Of a stretch of DNA of 41,980 bases, positions 40,519 to 41,980 are shown one piece after another. Positions within the stretch are counted from its first letter, which is position 1. The number at the start of each line of letters is the position of its first letter. The position numbers and the translations under genes were made by a program. The stretch is from a virus: IMG/VR virus record IMGVR_UViG_3300045283_000203, positions 1 to 41,980 of that record; one strand, written 5' to 3'. The notes below the pieces were generated by a model. It did not search any database and had not been told where the DNA came from. It saw only the letters and a program-made list of their open reading frames with translations.

Positions 40519-40751
40519 TGATTTCTCTCGCCGTCGCCATGCTGCATCTGGTGATCCTGCACACCGTGGACGGCCGTGAGGTCAGTGTTAACCCGGAGCA
40601 GGTGACCAGCCTGCAAACGGGCGTTGAAGGCGAGAAGAACAAGGTTCTGGTGGAAACCGTGAAGTGCGTCGTCGGCTTGACCAACGGCAAGTTTATCAGC
40701 GTGGTCGAACACTGCGATGCGGTGAAGAAAATGTTGGAGAACGCCAAATGA
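40518..40751 (+). CDS. FlbD-like small protein
   Basis: 77 residues: VILHTVDGREVSVNPEQVTSL, then NKVLVETVKCVVGLTNGKFIS and EHCDAVKKMLENAK. The pattern (DG-x-V-x-VNP...I, a beta segment, NGK, then a helix) is that of FlbD-like proteins, which occur in many phages without an assigned function. TAATG overlap with the fibre stop and ATGA overlap with the endolysin ATG place it in the fibre-lysis operon. It may be an accessory of fibre assembly or lysis. Confidence 0.7.
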   Translation: MISLAVAMLHLVILHTVDGREVSVNPEQVTSLQTGVEGEKNKVLVETVKCVVGLTNGKFISVVEHCDAVKKMLENAK

Positions 40752-41509
40752 GCGAACCGGTCAAACCGAAAGTAATCGACCTCAGTCACTGGGACCCGGC
40801 CGACGACTACGGCAGGGTATCCGACGACGGTATTCTGGGCGTGATCTATAAAGCGACCCAGGGTACCGGCTATCGCGATGACACCTATGTGAGCCAGCAG
40901 CAGGCCGCCAAGGCTGCGGGGCTATTGTGGGGCGCCTACCATTTCGCCGACGGCAGCAATGTCGATCAACAAATCGCTAACTTCATGGCGTTCGCCGACC
41001 CCGATCCGGACGAGCTATTCTGCCTCGATTGGGAAGATAATCCCGGCGGCACAAAAATGAGCGTGGCCCAAGTTAAGCAGTGGGTCGAGGGCGTTGAAGA
41101 GGCGCTCGACCGTCCCGGCCAATGTGTGATCTACGCCGGCAACACCGCGAAAGAAGCGCTCGGCTCCAAGGTCGATCCCTGGTTCGGCGCGCGAAGACTG
41201 TGGCTGTGCCAGTACGGCTCGACGCCGGTGTGCCAAGCCAGCTGGAAGACCTACTGGTTGTGGCAGTTCACCGACGGGGTGTACGGCCCGAGCCCGCACG
41301 CGGTCGACGGCGTCGGGCCTTGCGATATCAACAGCTACAAAGGCAGCGACGAGCAACTCACTGCCGAATGGGCCGACGGCACCGCCGAGCCCGCGCCTGT
41401 GCCCGGGCCCGGTATGGCCAGCGTACATTTCAACGTCACCACTTCGGGCGAAGTCGCGGTCTCCGTCGCCATCAACGGCGAGGTGATCTACGGCGACGGC
41501 GAGGTATGA
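40748..41509 (+). CDS. GH25 muramidase endolysin
   Basis: 253 residues from ATG 40748 (GGAG 8 nt upstream). The glycoside hydrolase 25 pattern is complete: VIDLSHWDP (Asp11), GVIYKATQGTGYRDDTYVSQ, LLWGAYHFADG, FCLDWEDNPGG (Asp94 and Glu96, catalytic), CVIYAGNTAKEALG, LWLCQYG, YWLWQFTDG and CDINSYKGSDEQL. It would cut the glycan strands at lysis. A Pro-rich linker (PAPVPGPG) joins a short beta-rich C-terminal region that may bind the wall or envelope. There is no signal peptide, so it needs the holin-like protein encoded next. Confidence 0.9.
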   Translation: MSEPVKPKVIDLSHWDPADDYGRVSDDGILGVIYKATQGTGYRDDTYVSQQQAAKAAGLLWGAYHFADGSNVDQQIANFMAFADPDPDELFCLDWEDNPGGTKMSVAQVKQWVEGVEEALDRPGQCVIYAGNTAKEALGSKVDPWFGARRLWLCQYGSTPVCQASWKTYWLWQFTDGVYGPSPHAVDGVGPCDINSYKGSDEQLTAEWADGTAEPAPVPGPGMASVHFNVTTSGEVAVSVAINGEVIYGDGEV

Positions 41510-41513
41510 AGCC

Positions 41514-41690
41514 ATGGGCGCCAATATTTGGTTCTGGCTGATCTACGTTCTGACGCTGGTATTCGGCGTCTGGGGCATGAACCCGTGGCGGCCAGCCGGG
41601 CAGGTATGGGCGCCATTTGGCAGCTGGTTTATCTTGTTTCTGCTGATTGGTATCCTTGGGCTGCACGCCTTTGGCAGCCCCATTCGTTGA
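41514..41690 (+). CDS. Holin-like small membrane protein (58 aa)
   Basis: A short gene 4 nt after the endolysin stop, with GAGG 9 nt before the ATG. The protein has two hydrophobic segments, ANIWFWLIYVLTLVFGVWG (residues 3-21) and FGSWFILFLLIGILGLHAF (residues 35-53), joined by a Pro/Arg loop (MNPWRPAGQVWAP). Two spans, a small size and a position directly beside the endolysin are the usual properties of a class II holin. The family is not recognised and no spanin genes were seen nearby. Confidence 0.75.
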   Translation: MGANIWFWLIYVLTLVFGVWGMNPWRPAGQVWAPFGSWFILFLLIGILGLHAFGSPIR

Positions 41691-41711
41691 GGCTCGCGAC
41701 GGAGACACGAC

Positions 41712-41980
41712 ATGGCCGTTATCCACGTTACCGACGCCACCCTAAAAGGGCAGTTAACCGGAAAAGAGTACACCGGCCCGGTTGAAGAAGGCGCCACGTA
41801 TACCGGCGACGTGATTTACCAGGACGCGCCGATCCCGCCCGATCCGGGGCCAGATCCCAGTCCGGAAAGCGGATGGACCGTATTCACCGCGAGCAACGAC
41901 ACCAAGAAGTTCTACGTCTCGGCCTCCGGCAACGACAGCAACGACGGGCTCAGCGAGGCCAAACCGAAGAAGACCATCAA
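41712..41980 (+). CDS. Tailspike, N-terminal part (continues at position 1 across the junction)
   Basis: Real start of the tailspike: ATG 41712 with GGAG 7 nt upstream, encoding [20 protein letters not shown] and then the same Pro/Asp linker and [12 protein letters not shown] opening as the gene at the start of the window. It is open to the end of the window. Relative to the other copy the protein differs only by F/Y and G/S substitutions here and by I-H versus I-N in the first residues. Confidence 0.85.
   Translation, partial: MAVIHVTDATLKGQLTGKEYTGPVEEGATYTGDVIYQDAPIPPDPGPDPSPESGWTVFTASNDTKKFYVSASGNDSNDGLSEAKPKKTI
41720..41980. repeat. Terminal repeat, copy 2
   Basis: Partner of the repeat at 1-261: collinear, without gaps, with 16 mismatches in the first 142 positions and a perfect final 119. 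Confidence 0.85.

Noticed and set aside
1-41980. Integrase, attachment sites, tRNA, CRISPR array or insertion sequence
   Set aside because: I looked for integrase or transposase motifs, cloverleaf-like stretches and regularly spaced repeats and found none. This does not exclude a divergent integrase.

Overview
The window is an essentially complete tailed-phage genome, GC-rich throughout, with the gene order and protein set of a podovirus (C1 morphotype) infecting a Gram-negative, probably alphaproteobacterial, host. Support for this: a P22-type head and tail order (terminase, portal, scaffold-like protein, major capsid protein, gp4-like adaptor, gp10-like hub, ejection proteins, tailspike); no tape-measure, sheath or major tail-tube gene; a phage-encoded family A DNA polymerase; no RNA polymerase; and no recognisable integrase. 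The host assignment rests on GC-rich codon use and general resemblance to rhizobial phage proteins, so it is an inference. The last 261 bases (41720-41980) repeat the first 261 without gaps, so the genome closes into a circle of about 41.7 kb. The match is imperfect in its first 142 positions and perfect in the last 119, which looks like an assembly of two closely related strains.

Layout. (1) 1-3180: end of a beta-helix tailspike, then on the minus strand an acyltransferase-3 gene (O-antigen modifier type) and a small hypothetical gene, then a small plus-strand membrane peptide gene with a terminator. (2) 3183-8129, minus strand: a tightly overlapping early operon (start/stop overlaps of the ATGA or GTGA type) encoding, in transcription order, a small conserved protein, an HTH-like protein, a 58-aa membrane protein, a RuvC-like resolvase, a SNF2-type helicase, a 179-aa Pro/Ala-rich protein, an XRE regulator, a Cas4/RecB-like Fe-S nuclease (DUF2800 type) and a DUF2815 ssDNA-binding protein. 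(3) 8243-12606, plus strand: family A DNA polymerase and a primase/SF3 helicase, followed by a candidate replication origin or large cruciform (12607-12784). (4) 12785-14640, minus strand: a hypothetical gene, a DUF932 gene and a 70-aa gene; the last two carry nearly identical promoter/operator elements. (5) 14656-41690 and on into the tailspike, plus strand: terminase, portal, accessory structural proteins, scaffold-like protein, capsid, tail hub, ejection proteins with peptidoglycan hydrolases, several fibre-type proteins, a GH25 endolysin and a holin-like membrane protein. One minus-strand moron (37286-37549) encoding a secreted peptide interrupts this block.

Working together: minus-strand early transcription appears to start at a family of sigma70-like promoters with a GGTTGACA -35 box (near 3799, 8185, 14333, 14630 and 37608). 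The early proteins supply recombination and replication functions. The plus-strand late block builds the particle and lyses the cell. The tailspike and acyltransferase genes meet tail to tail, which fits a phage that both binds and can modify host surface polysaccharide. Features most worth a second look: the long inverted-repeat/iteron region at 12616-12747, the shared promoter/operator elements, a small protein resembling Acb2/Tad1 hairpin sponge proteins (20946-21218), a collagen-like proline/glycine insertion inside the portal, a palindromic REP-like element inside a coding sequence (29991-30028), and a 1259-aa protein combining two predicted peptidoglycan hydrolase domains. No tRNA, CRISPR array or insertion sequence was seen.
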